Assembly (NCBI RefSeq): GCF_028640845.1
Contig: NC_080540.1
Coordinates: 215,061,300 to 215,125,299 of the forward strand
Reading direction: 5' to 3'
From: Ahaetulla prasina
Taxonomy: Eukaryota > Chordata > Lepidosauria > Squamata > Colubridae
DNA length: 64,000 nucleotides
The notes under the pieces were generated by a model. It saw only the letters and a program-made list of their open reading frames with translations. It was not told where the DNA came from and made no database searches. Each line of letters opens with the position of its first letter. Positions within the stretch are counted from its first letter, which is position 1. The position numbers and the translations under genes are program-made. Positions 35,612 to 47,000 of the stretch are shown piece after piece.

Positions 35612-36272
35612 TAAGCCACGCTGAAAATGTGGGGCAGATACAGTCATAAGAGCACCCGGAGACTTCAGCTAGTTCAGAATGCGGCTGCGCGGGTTATCGA
35701 GGGAGCGTCTCGGAGCTCCCACATAACACCTATCCTGCGCAGACTGCACTGGCTACCTGTTGTTTTCCGGGTGCGCTTCAAGGTATTGGTTACCACCTTT
35801 AAAGTGCTCCATGGCTTAGGACCGGGCTATCTATGGGACCGCCTACTGCCGGCTTCTATCTCCCATCGTCCGGTACGCTCCCACAGAGAGGGACTCCTCA
35901 GGGTGCAGTCAGCCAAACAGTGTCGACTGGTGGCCCCCAGGGGGAGGGCCTTCTCTGTGGGAGCTCCGACCCTGTGGAACGAACTTCCCCTCGGACTTCG
36001 ACAATTACCTGACCTTAGGACCTTTCGCCGCGAACTTAAAACTTATTTATTTCGTATGGCTGGACTAGCCTGATTTTTATTTTTATTGGATGGGTTTTTA
36101 AAATTTTGTTATTTTACGGGGGAGTACGTTTTTTAACATTTTTGGGCATTTGAATTAGTTTTTTAAGGGATGTTTTTAATTACTGTGTGTATTTATATTT
36201 TATCTGCCTGTTCACCGCCCTGAGTCCTTCGGGAGAAGGGCGGTATACAAATTAAAATATTATTATTATTAT
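35612..36272 (+). mobile_element. L2-clade LINE 3' end
   Basis: The frame 35627-36073 reads [40 protein letters not shown] and ELKTYLFRMAGLA, the RT C-terminus. The 3' UTR ends in CACCGCCCTGAGTCCTTCGG and an ATT-rich tail. It matches the 8512-10138 element closely in inverse orientation and is 5'-truncated. Confidence 0.88.
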
Positions 36273-36780
36273 AAGAAATCTCTCATGGAAGGCAAACAAG
36301 AGCAAGATATTTCTGCTGCCAGGTTTTCTGCTTCAGTACCAGAATCAATCAGTTTTGGGCAAAACCACTATTTTTTTCCTTGATGGAAAAATCATCTATG
36401 TAAGAAACCTCCATCCCTTTTTGCCTGGGATGGCTGAGGATTGGCTCTGACAACTCCTTCTCTGGCATCACCAAACTCTCCGAAATCCACCCAGAATAAG
36501 TGGGCATGACAAACATAGTGACTACATGTCCTTTATTATAAAGGACAACCCTTTATTTCAGAAAACCACCTTTCAGATTTTTTAAAAAAATATTTTGCTT
36601 TTGCTCAACTTTCCTTCCTAAAGCAAAATTATAAATAATTATATACAGTATATTTACCCTTATGAACATCTTTCAGATTTCCCTTTCTCAAGCCTTGTCC
36701 TTTATTTCCCCCCCCCCCAAGAAAATACGGTCGCTGTAGAAAATACGGTCATTGTATGTTAAATAAGTTTTCTGTAAACC

Positions 36781-36970
36781 AAGTGACCGCAGCACGTTCA
36801 ATCACGTGACCTTCCCCACGGGCTCGCAAGCAGACGAGCTGGGAACTTCCAGAATGACCAGATGGGAAGATTTCTTTTTAAGTACAAAAAAAAAAAAATG
36901 TTGGCCACTGTCACGCGCCTGCGCAGTTCCCGTCCCCTCTCTCGGCCGTCAAAATCCCAAATTGACTGAA
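36781..36970. promoter_or_regulatory. Upstream CpG cluster with E-box/CLEAR-like and NRF1 palindromes
   Basis: About 1.1 kb upstream of exon 1 a second CpG cluster carries TCACGTGAC at 36802-36810, one base short of the TFEB/CLEAR decamer GTCACGTGAC, and GCGCCTGCGCA at 36915-36925, which fits the NRF1 palindrome. It could be a distal promoter or enhancer of C9orf72, or the start of a non-coding transcript. No open frame or splice pattern supports a gene here. Confidence 0.35.
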
Positions 36971-37042
36971 CCTAAGAGTTATACTTGTAGGTTTTCTATA
37001 AAGAGCGCAGGCTCTCAAATGACAGAACCCGAGTTCTCCATT

Positions 37043-37135
37043 GTAGAATAGAATAGAATAGAACAGAATAGAATAGAATAGAATAGAATAACTTTATTGT
37101 CACTTTGAACGTACACTAATCAGCGTACGTTAAAA
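37043..37135 (-). repeat. (AATAG)n microsatellite on a LINE 3' end
   Basis: About ten AATAG-type units at 37044-37091 (one AACAG), followed by ACTTTATTGTCACTTTGAAC. On the minus strand this reads TGACAATAAAGTTATTCTA..., a LINE 3' terminus seeding a pentanucleotide tract. Copies of this kind are typical of snakes. Confidence 0.75.
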
Positions 37136-37195
37136 TGAAACTTCGTTGCATACAGCTCTCAAAGCGTCACCACCTCCAAGATACACTAGGACAGG

Positions 37196-37290
37196 GTTCT
37201 ACAAACTTGGCTCTTCTAAGACTTGTGGAATTCAACTTCCAGAGTTCCTCAGCCAGCAAAGCTGCACTAGGAGTCCAAGTACTGAAAGCT
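37196..37290. mobile_element. Palindromic MITE, diverged
   Basis: GAATTCAACTTCCAGAGTTCC then CAGCCAGCAAAGC is the core of the family at 8106, about 700 bp upstream of the C9orf72 promoter. Confidence 0.5.
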
Positions 37291-37849
37291 TTCACACGTT
37301 TCCGATTTTTTATTTATTTATTTGTCGAGTACGTATTAGATAATATATGTAAGTATAAGCATGAATGGAATACATAAAATGAATACAATTAAAGGGAACT
37401 TAAATTAAATTAATTAATTAAAATGGTTTTGATTCTCATCATAAAGCCTGCCAGATCAATATTTTCGATAACAAAAATATAAATATCACGTTAAAAAGAT
37501 TTCTAGCTCTAATTGGAACCCTTCTGTAGGAAACCCACCTATTCTTTGATATCACTTTTAAAGGTATAAGAACCTGCAACTAAGAAAAATAAATGCACGG
37601 GGAGGGGGGACAGTTTGCGTCCCAAAAAGGTCATATGCCTGTAGCTCTTGCCTTCCGTATGACTTTCAACCTCCGCGAGCCATGGATACCTTTTCTTTAA
37701 CTTGCTGACTTTATAGGGCTGCATTTCTTATGCCAGAAATCCATGAGCCGACAAAGAGCCGTAGTTAGACGGCTACACCTTCTCTCTCTTGCCATTCTTA
37801 CCCCTAGGCTGTATTCTCACTACAGTGCTTTAAAAAAAAAAAGACTGTT

Positions 37850-37975
37850 CGACGCTTACGTCACTTAAACTCTCCTCCCCCCTCTTCCTCGGAGTGGCTG
37901 GGAATTCATCGGTGTGAAGCGCAGAGCCCTCCGAAAGACGCATGCGCGTCGATGGGTTGGTTGTGTTTATAACCG
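37850..37975 (+). promoter_or_regulatory. C9orf72 core promoter region with CRE and NRF1-like sites
   Basis: Directly upstream of the probable exon 1 are a CRE-like TTACGTCA at 37856-37863, a C-rich pyrimidine tract at 37871-37893, an NRF1-like CGCATGCGCG at 37939-37948 and a TTTATAA box at 37966-37972. CpG dinucleotides are dense here and rare in the flanking DNA, which fits an unmethylated housekeeping promoter. Factor assignments are motif matches only. Confidence 0.55.
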
Positions 37976-38048
37976 GGGATGGCTAGTAAAGGGAGGAGGG
38001 GGGTAATAACGTGGCTTCTTGGCGGGCTTCGGACAGTTACGCGCACAG
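37975..38048 (+). other. C9orf72: Probable non-coding exon 1 of C9orf72 (3' end well defined, start approximate)
   Basis: The coding start lies in the second exon in mammals, so a 5' non-coding exon is expected. A CpG-rich stretch here ends with a donor matching the GTAAGT consensus (exon end CGCACAG at 38048, intron from 38049). No ATG-led frame of note lies inside. The transcription start is not visible; a TTTATAA box at 37966-37972 would place it near 38000, whereas a dispersed CpG promoter could start earlier. The resulting first intron would be 5472 bp. Confidence 0.6.
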
Positions 38049-38635
38049 GTAAGTAGGTGACGGTGACGATGATGATGATGGGGAGGGGATATCGCGCCTT
38101 CGTCTGACTGGTTTGCCCTAGAAGCCGCGATCGGGTCTCCTTTTGAGGTTGAGTGATCGCTTCCCACTGGCGCTTGAGAAGCTTTCGTTCAACTTATTGA
38201 ACCGACCGAACCTCTTTATAGGAACGATCTGTCTGAGCACCAATAAATGACTAAAAGAGATTGGAGTAGGTTGGTGTGGGAGAGAGATAACCCCTTAAAG
38301 TGATGGTGTCTGACTGGTTTTGCTGGCTTGCTATATGCTTCAGAAGTAAATATGGATCACGGAATGGGATGGGAAATTAGGGGAGAAAATATAATATCTC
38401 CAACATAATAGGAAGGAAATTCAGCAGTGGTAACTAAGGCTGGCAGAGATGATAACTGGAGTCCAACTCACAAAGATTTCTTTCTGGTTTCCATGAAAAG
38501 CTATTCGATCTGAGAAAATTGGTTGGTCTCCTTTTGGATCTGAAGTTAATTGCAAGACCTGGGTTTCTTGGGAGGAAGAGAAAAGAGGTCTAGAGGACCC
38601 AATATTAATATACATATAATGTATATTACTCGATT

Positions 38636-38940
38636 TATATATGTGTGTGTGTGTATGTATATGTATATGAATATGAATATACATACATACATACACATAC
38701 ATACATACATACATACAATATATATTGAAATCAAGGATTTCAAATACAACTAACAACTGTATATTAGTTTTATATATAAAACTAATGTACAGCTGTATTT
38801 GAAATCCTTGATTTCTGCCCCTCTCAAATTGTGTGAGGATTCAAAGTTGACACTGTACCCTGAATCTGAGGTTATATTTAATATATATAATATATATATT
38901 ATAAATATAAATTAATTAATATTATATATATATAAATTTA
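38636..38940. repeat. Microsatellites and hairpin at the start of C9orf72 intron 1
   Basis: 38636-38716 is a mixed TG/TATG/CATA tract that is partly self-complementary. 38727-38815 is an inverted repeat with arms reading GAAATCAAGGATTTCAAATA and its complement around TATATA. 38880-38940 is a TATA/TTAA-rich palindromic stretch. Confidence 0.8.
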
Positions 38941-39877
38941 TATTTAATATATCTATTTAAGACAGTATAGCATTTTACAATATATTTTATATTAATAAAA
39001 ATGCAGTTTATATAAACAGGACTTTAGTGACATATTGTGTTAAATATGATTTATTTGAGTTTGCTATATATTTTAATGTTTGTATTATTGTAATTGTTTT
39101 TATAACCCAGTTATAAAAACTGGATTTTATAACCCCCAGTTCTAAGCATGTTGATAGCCTGTCTCTTCAGCTGAATGGTTTTGCAATGTTCGCTGGCATA
39201 GATACATATTGTCTTGCAATTTTTAAAAAGTTATGAATAAATTCCAGTGACGTCTTAGAGCTATCAAATTTGGGCTGTAAAATTCTGTCTGACAGTAAAG
39301 GGCAGCTAAGAAGGTTTTCTGTATCTAATTTCTGTCATCCTGCTGATCTGGTAGTCCTATTTGCCACCAAGGACTACATTCAACCACATGTAATAGTAAT
39401 ATTTTTTGAAGGGACATATTTTAGATGGAATGCTAGATTCTGTACAAATATGTAATTACTTAAGTAGGTGAAAGTCAACCTTGAACTATGGGACTATATT
39501 GACTAACCCAGGCTTCTATTTTCTTATGAAACTTCCTCACAGTTCAGGTTTTCTTGGGCTTGCATCATAGAAGGAAATTAGTGGAAATGCTCTGCTTTTA
39601 CCTCAAATAGAAACAAAACTGGAGAAGGTTGTTTTACAATTTTTGGAAGACTGATTTCTGTCTATTTTATGTAATTACTATTGAAATATTGAAATTCTCT
39701 TTCGACTTCATGTTTTTTTAATTATTTGCCTTACATTGAGTTTATAAATAGACTTTTTCCAACAGTTTGATAAGATGAATAATTCTTATACCACCACTGA
39801 TTTTTGTTTGACAGAAAGCAGTCCTCTGCATATTAAGAACCTCTCAGTTGTTTAAGCAGTCTCTCAATTCCAGCGAT

Positions 39878-41570
39878 GGGTTTTCGGCATATAAGACGCA
39901 CCGGAGTATAAGACGCACCTTAATTTTTTGGGGGGGGTGGGGGGGGACAAGAAAAAAAGAATTTTGCCTCTGCCTATCAGCATCAGGATCAGCCATGTCC
40001 AGACTTCCACTTGATTTTGATAACGAGCAGCACAGTTATCTGTTTAAAACAAATCCTATAACTCTACATGTGTTTAACTGGAATGAGTGGGGTGGGGGAT
40101 GATTTTCATGGGGGCAGAAGAGGGACTTGGCACAAAGGCTCTGCTCCCAAGATGTCCCCGTCTTCCTACCTATAGCTCTCGGGGGGGGGGGGTCAGAGCA
40201 CAGCCTGAAGAACAAACCTCTTCAGGATGGTGGTGGTGGGAATCTGCCCAGCAGCTTCGGTGAAGAAGGCGGGCTGGTCTACTAATTTAGTCATTTTGTT
40301 AAAAAATGAAATAAGATTGGTTTGTCATGATCTGTTTTTAACAAACCTGTAGTGGCTTCACAATTTGCAATTCACAAGGCAGAGCAGAAAATGTTGTATT
40401 ATTAAGCACTAAGTTGAGTTTTAGGCATATTGGGGGGGGGAAGTAACATTTCCAGATCTTTATGATAAGATTCCCTTGATTATGTAAAGTTCCATTATGA
40501 TAAAATGTATTTTGGGAATTGTTAGGTTGACTGGATCTCGGATATAAAGATTAAAATAGTATTTCTCAACTTTAGTAACTTGAAGATGTATAGACTTCAA
40601 CTCCCAGAATTCCCCAGCCAATTTTGGGAGTTGAATTCCACACATCTTCAAATGGTCAGGGTTGATTAGAGAGGCAGGATTACAGGGAGTTTTGAACTCT
40701 AAATTTTTCCATTTTTCTAATCTGGACATTGTGTTGTGGACAGTGAAACTCAAACAAAGGTTTCATTCCAAGTTGCCTTAGCTGTTTTGACATGGTGTGA
40801 TTAAAGTTAGCATTATTCCCACCCGATATGTGAAAGCGGTTGGGTGACTTTGAGTCAGTCCCTGTCTCTCTCAGCCCAACCCACCTCACAGGGTTGTCGT
40901 TCTGGGGAAAATAGGAGGAAAGAGTCTTGGTATGTTTGCAACCTTGAGTTGTTTACAACCCCCTGCCTTGGCCTTCTGAAATGCCAAATGTAGCCCCGCC
41001 CACCCACCAGCCCCCACCCTTTGAACATTTTCTGGCAGTTCCAGGCGGCGGCGATCTGGGCCGGGGCACAGCCTGTCTGGAAGAGGAACAAACCTCTTTG
41101 GGACACTTTGGGGGGGGGGAATCTGCCCGGCAGCTTTAGTGAAGAAGGCAGGCCCCACGGTTTGCGGCCGGTCACCCCTCTGGCCGCCCAGCGGGCAGCT
41201 CAGGACACTGCTGCCACTGCCTAAGCCCTCTCAATGAAGGAGCAGAGCAGAGCCGAGCAGAACAGAGCAGAGCTGTGAAACATCCCTCCTTTCCAGCCAC
41301 TGCTGCCCATTGGCCCAATTCCCCTAGGCAAATTTCAGAGCCGCGTTTTAGGTGGCGGCCAGTTCCTCTGCAATGGGCAGAGGGGAACCGACAACCCTTT
41401 TGGATTCGAGGAGGGGATTGCAGCGCTGCCGCCTGAAAGTGCTCCTTGGGAAAGAGGTGAGTCTGCTGAGGAGGATGAGGTTGGCAGCTCTGCAATGTTG
41501 CAATGGAGCTCCCGTTGCACATTGCAGAGCCGCGCACCCTCGTGTGTCTTATATGCCGAAAAATAAGGTA
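39878..41570. mobile_element. 1.7-kb mariner-like non-autonomous element in C9orf72 intron 1
   Basis: Left TTTTCGGCATATAAGACGCA (39881) and right TGTGTCTTATATGCCGAAAA (41543-41562) are inverted repeats with one mismatch; the right edge is AATAAGGTA. The interior has a roughly 75-bp direct repeat (AACAAACCTCTT ... GAATCTGCCC ... GAAGAAGGC) at 40200-40276 and 41075-41157, a palindromic MITE at 40556-40665, a SINE piece at 40836-40960 and a short (AGAGC)n at 41231-41272. No transposase is visible. Confidence 0.65.
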
Positions 41571-41656
41571 ACCCATCTCCCCCCCCCAGTGAAAATATTG
41601 GAGAAAGGGGGATTACAAGAGAATAAGCAGGTATAGAAATTGGAATATACCAAGTC

Positions 41657-41927
41657 GGGGCCGGGATAGCTCAGGCTACAGAGAAGCCTGTTATTAGAAC
41701 ACAAAGCCTGCAATTACTGCAGGTTCGAGCCCGGCCCAAGGTTGACTCAGCCTTCCACCCTTTATAAGGTAGGTAAAATGAGGACCCAGATTGTTGGGGG
41801 GGCAATAAGTTGACTTTGTAAAAAAATATACAAATAGAATGAGACTATTGCCCTATACATTGTATACATTGTAAGCCGCCCTGAGTCTTCGGAGAAGGGC
41901 GGGATATAAATGTAAACAAACAAAAAA
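41657..41927 (+). mobile_element. SINE with L2-like tail
   Basis: The tRNA-like head GGGATAGCTCAGGCTACAG with GGTTCGAGCCC is followed by the common body (GGACCCAGATTGTTGGGG) and the tail CCGCCCTGAGTCTTCGGAGA, the same tail as the L2 LINEs in this window. AAGTC flanks it at 41652-41656 and 41928-41932. The single GGGGCC in intron 1 (41657) belongs to this SINE, not to a hexanucleotide repeat. Confidence 0.82.
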
Positions 41928-41959
41928 AAGTCTTTTGTGTAGCATGCTACATCTGCTGG

Positions 41960-42960
41960 TGTTACCACTACAGCATTGCTTTTGTAAATCTTACATGGAC
42001 TTCTCTTGGTAATTTATTTCTCATTGCATATCTTGTGTGTACTCTAAATATCTCATCCATCTCATTTATTATCTTCTCCTTAGGTTGTTCCAACACTTCT
42101 GCCAGCATCTCTGCCATTACTTCCGGCAAGTTTTCCCCTTTCTCTTCCTTTATATTTTGAATTCTTAAATAAAAATCAGCTCTATCCATCTCGAGAGAAA
42201 TGACTGTTCGTTCTTGATTTTTGTCCACTGATGTCAATTTTTCCTCTAATTCTTCCACCTTCTTTTCCGTTAAATCTGCCTTTTCCTCTGCTTTTTGAAT
42301 TCTCTTTTCATTTCTCCCAATCATCTCCTTCACTCCTTTTAAGTCTTCTTTCAAATCATCATGTAGCGACTATATAAGGTTTTTTAAATCCATTGTTTCT
42401 GATGTTTTTAATGTTTCTGTCGTTGAGAGGCTTGCTGCTTGAATGTAGGTGTGCTTTAAATTTCTTCATCTTTGGGAATCCCAAATCTGTAATCCATTTA
42501 TGGTTGATATTTATAATCCAAATATCTAGTTCACCCTGATAAGTGAATTAGAAAAAAGAAAAAAATATAAAGAAAAAAAAATCAAAAAATCAAAAAACTA
42601 AAAGGCCAAGAAAAGAAAAAGGATATATGATAAAAAGCAAAACCTAAAGCCAAAAACTAAAAAAAAGAAAAATTGTTAGCTTCTTCAGGCTCTTCTTGCC
42701 TTATTCCAAATTTTAAATGGTAAAAATTTTCGAGACTTTGTTCCCACATCAAGTAATATACCAGAAAGAACAAAACAAACCACAGCAAGAAACAATAACC
42801 AAAACATAGTTCCAAGACAAAGTACTTCAAAAAGCTCAGAAAGACAAATAAAAAAATAAGAAAAACAAAAACTCAAAACGTAAAAACAAATTCAGCACTC
42901 CAATCTCTTCCTTTCTTTCCAGAATGTATTTCTCTCTTCAACATCTGTTTTCTTATCTAG
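41960..42960 (-). mobile_element. L1 LINE ORF1 fragment, antisense in C9orf72 intron 1
   Basis: The minus-strand frame 42354-41968 (128 aa) has a Lys/Glu-rich coiled coil (KRIQKAEEKADLTEKKVEEL) followed by FYLRIQNIKEEKGENLPEVM and NKLPREVHVRF, the RRM-like region of L1 ORF1p. Upstream to about 42960 is A-rich, probably 5' UTR. It ends abruptly, truncated in the 3' direction. Confidence 0.75.
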
Positions 42961-43079
42961 TATTGCTTTTGATATGCATTTCTCATTTGTGTGCCTGTTT
43001 ACTCTTCTATAATCCCTTCCTCTCCAAACTCCACTCTAGTGGAGGGAGGGGGGAACAGTCAGGAACAGAACAATATATA

Positions 43080-43375
43080 CTAACTGTAATGGTGATCATG
43101 TGATTTGGGGATGCTGCAAAGATCATAAATGCAGATATTGTTCATAAACTTATTTTTTCCAGCATCATCATAACTGTAAATAGTTGCTGAACGAGGCAGT
43201 CACTAAGTAAGGATTAAACTTGCTTTTTTTGGAACTCTGCAGACTGGACAGTTGCAAAGCTTAGAAGTTGACTTTGTAAATATACAAATAGAATGAGACT
43301 ATTGCCTTACACAATGTAAGCCACCCTGAGTCTTCGGAGAAGGGCAGGATATAAATGTAAATAATTAAAAAAAAA
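43080..43375. mobile_element. Tigger-like MITE piece and SINE 3' fragment
   Basis: 43088-43215 holds GATCATGTGATTTGGGGATG and related MITE words. 43267-43370 is a SINE body and tail (AAATAGAATGAGACTATTGC, TGAGTCTTCGGAGAAGGGC), 5'-truncated, only 145 bp before exon 2. Confidence 0.6.
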
Positions 43376-43520
43376 GAAGTAGAGTATAAGAATCTCATAT
43401 AGTAGTTTAACATGAACTTTGCTATCTACAGAACCATTTTATTTATGCTAAAAATTACACTTCGAGATTTAGGGCACCAAAATGCTTTGTATAAATATTT
43501 TTGTTTCGCTTATTTTGCAG

Positions 43521-44007
43521 CACATGCTTTTTAGGTTTCAATAATGTGACTGCTGAGATCATCATGTCTGCTCTCTGTCCTCCTCCTTCTCCTGCTGTTG
43601 CCAAGACAGAAATTGCACTAAGTGGAGAATCACCATTACTAGCTGCTACATTTGCATATTGGGATAATATTCTTGGTCCCAGAGTCAGACATATTTGGGC
43701 TCCAAAAACAGAGCAACAGCTTCTCAGTGATGGAGAAATAACATTTCTTGCGAATCATACTCTCAATGGAGAAATACTTCGAAATGCAGAGAGTGGTGCA
43801 ATAGATGTGAAGTTTTTTGTTTTATCTGAGAAAGGGGTCATTATTGTGTCCTTAATTTTTGATGGAAATTGGAATGGAGACCGAAGTACATATGGATTAT
43901 CAATAATACTTCCACAGAGTGAGCTTAGTTTCTACCTTCCCTTGCATAGAGTGTGTGTTGACAGATTGACACACATTATAAGGAAAGGAAGAATATGGAT
44001 GCATAAG
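43521..44007 (+). CDS. C9orf72: C9orf72 exon 2 (5' UTR 43521-43563, codons 1-148)
   Basis: The acceptor TTTTGCAG ends at 43520 and the donor GTAGGT starts at 44008. The start ATG at 43564-43566 (context ATCATCATGT, A at -3) matches the start position and first residues of the vertebrate protein. The coding part is 444 nt and ends in phase 0 after WMHK. It encodes most of the uDENN region, including [14 protein letters not shown] and the [19 protein letters not shown] block. Confidence 0.95.
43524..43549 (+). promoter_or_regulatory. Two overlapping mini-uORFs upstream of the C9orf72 start
   Basis: In the 43-nt 5' UTR part of exon 2, ATG at 43524 opens a 6-codon uORF ending TAA at 43542-43544. 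The last A of that stop is the first base of ATGTGA (43544-43549), a start codon directly followed by stop. Both lie out of frame, 14-37 nt before the main ATG. They matter only if the exon boundary at 43521 is right. Confidence 0.5.
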
Positions 44008-47000
44008 GTAGGTTGTTTTCTTTTAATTGAAATTACTTCTAATACATTGTAATATTCCTACTTGTTAAAACAGTTTAGGTCAGAAGATCTGTCTCTTCTC
44101 AACTGTTAAATATCACAAGTTCTAACAGTTGGCAAACAAGAGAGGCTGAAGCTTTTATCTTGCCTTTGGTGTTCTGATATCCTTCATTTTAAAAATAAAC
44201 ATACTTTTAATGCTTATGAGTCCAGATTTAGTCATACTTTGGCAAAACGAATGAAACCAGTGAAACTTGTTTATCATAAGTAATTTCATGAGCATTCAGC
44301 TGACCTTGGCTGTTCTAGTAAAAGTAAGCCAGTTCAGATCCATTTAAGAGTTGGTGGAAGATAAGCAGGAAATTTCAGGACTGAATTATATATTGGAAAA
44401 ATGCATTAATGAATCATGTTCAGGAAACCACTAGGAGCTGAGATTGACTTAAGGAAGATTCTACTTTTAATTTATATAGATTTATTCAAGAATGATTAAT
44501 GTGAAACCAAATCAGGGTTCAAAAGCTGAAATAATAAACCTTCAGGACATATTTAAGAATTCATAGTCCACTGTTCTGTAGGATTGAGGACTAGTCTTGA
44601 TTGTGTCATTTTTCATTATTTTTATTTTTATTTTATACTAGTTGTAAGGTTATATTGGCTGCCCAGAGTTGCAATTGGTGTTAATTGATTAAAAAAAATG
44701 ATATACAGTCATTCCGAAAAGAAGTAATAGAAGTTCATTACATGCACTTAACTAATATGTACCGACAATGTAAGTAAACTTGCTCAGAAATATATATATA
44801 GTTTATATATAGTTTCTAATAGCGAATAAGAAACGTCTTCCTGTTAGAAAAGAGCTAAATTGGTGCAGATCAGATATTTTGGATTAGAACTTTCTTAAAA
44901 CCCACTAAACATGAAAATTAGTATGACAGTTAATGTGTTGGTCTAGCAGCAGGGAAACTAAGGCTGTAGATCACTCCTGTAGATTACACAGAAATATACT
45001 CTTTCAACCTAACCTATTTGACCTGACATTAGAAAAAAAATAGGAGCATTCATTATAGTTTGAGCTCCTGAATGTAAGGTGAGATATAAATAAATAAAAT
45101 AGGTTGTTAATAGCCCAGAACATCTGGAAGGTCATCCAGTGTCTTTTTCCTAACTGATCACATGACATAACCATTTATCCAATAATGTATAGTAATTTTA
45201 AAAGAATCTCACTGGCTTTTTCATGTAGGATACATTAGATTGTTAATTATGAAAAACATTTGTAGTCCCTAATTTTAACATGGATTATTTATTTTTAAAA
45301 TATTCATGAGATGAATAAAATAAAACATACCTTGAGGGAAATGTTCGCAACATAATTCTGTGATGATTTTGGATTCTAATAATTCTGTGCTCAAATATAA
45401 TTCAAATGTTATGCAAAGTGAAATGTTCTTGCACTTTGTTGTTAATAGTCCAATAGGATAAATGGTAGTATCCTATTTCTGATTGCTAACAATTAGATAG
45501 AAAGGAATAAATTGGAGAAAAAAATCTGAATAGGTCATAATTTCCCTTGAATTTTATGCTTCTGCAAGAATTTAAAAACATATCTCTGTGTTTGGTTTAC
45601 TATACATAATTTTACTTTATTATTGGTTTGGAATACAATTATAAGTTAATTTTTTAAATAAAATCACATTTCTATAATGTCAACATTTGCACGTAAGAAG
45701 TCAAAAATCTTTATTGTTTGTAAATAAATGTTTTCTATTTTAGGAAAGACAAGAACATTTCCAGAAGTCTATTATGGAAGGTGCAGAAAGAGTGGAAGAT
45801 CAAGTAAGAAAAATACATATAGCAAAACGCTGAATATAAAATATGCATACACACACACACACTCATAAATTTTTCTGAATAGTGAGTAGAAATGCAATGA
45901 TGATGATGTTATCCATTCAGTCAACTCTGACTCTTGCCAATTCTATGGGCCAGGTCTCTTTCTCTCTCTCCACATCTTTTGATCTTGCACTATTTTTTGG
46001 AGTTTTTCTATGCTCCGGCTGATGTCAGCTTTGATTGTGTCCAGTTATTGGGTTCTTTAGCAGCCTGGTTTCCTTTTACCACTAACTTTTTATACAGGTA
46101 ATCCTTGAGTTATGACAGTTCATTTAGCGATCTTTTGAAGTTGTGACATAACACCCAAGTATTTATGACATACTCCCGAAGTTACGAATGTTGCAGCCCC
46201 ATTGCAGTCGTTCACCCTTATGAACGACCACATAGGCTCTGCAACATTCACTCTGACTATCCCCCCCCCCCCACTGGCTGGGTGTCCACAGGCACGAGGA
46301 CTGTGGATACTTTGTGAAGATTTAGCAATCCTTCAGTTTCTTGGCTTGCCTTGGTCTTCAGACTTTGGTGTGTTTGCAGAGAATGGAGTCTTAAAGTCCC
46401 ACTTTAGACCTCTGTTCTCTGCAAATGAAGGCCTGGATGAGATCTGTGGCACTGAAGCCTTCCCTCCATTTGCAAAATCTTTTGCTGTCTTTGCCAAAAG
46501 CCTTTGCCACAGAGAATGAAGCCTGGGAGGGGTGCGTGCATTCTTCTGGGCTCCATTTATGGTGGAAAAGTTCCTTTTTCAAGTCATTTGCTGACGAGAC
46601 CAGAGCACCGGATATAAAGTAAGTGACCCACTCAGGCAGGATTGGGGGCAGGGGAGGGGATGGGAAGCCTGAGATACCTCATGCACTGAATGACCCATAC
46701 ATTCAATTAGCGAATGCATGGGCAAAAGCAGGGAGTGATCACATTCAAGTTACATAATTCACTCCTACGAATCCCCGGGTAACCAATGTAATTGGCAGGT
46801 TCCATTACATTCGTAACTCAAAGGTTACCTGTGATTGCTTTCTCCAATGAATTCCCTCCCATAACATGGCCAAAGTAAGTGAGACATAGTTCTATGATTT
46901 TGCCTTCTAGAAACACGTCTGGTGTTATGTGCTCCAGAAAAGCAATATGAAGTTAAGTTATGTTAAACCACATTGAAAGTGGAAATCTAAATATTTTAAT

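Noticed and set aside
1..36780. LINGO2 or another upstream coding gene
   Set aside because: No leucine-rich-repeat frame or other host coding exon found; every longer frame is transposon-derived or noise.
37967..38167. 66-aa minus-strand frame overlapping exon 1, considered as an antisense gene
   Set aside because: His-rich stretch comes from a short GATGAT repeat; CpG-rich DNA often stays open by chance.
40855..41576. Several 60-134 codon frames on both strands in intron 1
   Set aside because: All lie in the GC-rich interior of a MITE within a C9orf72 intron; no family resemblance.
41657..41662. GGGGCC near C9orf72 exon 1 as a hexanucleotide repeat seed
   Set aside because: Single occurrence inside a SINE head, 3.6 kb from exon 1, with no tandem copies.
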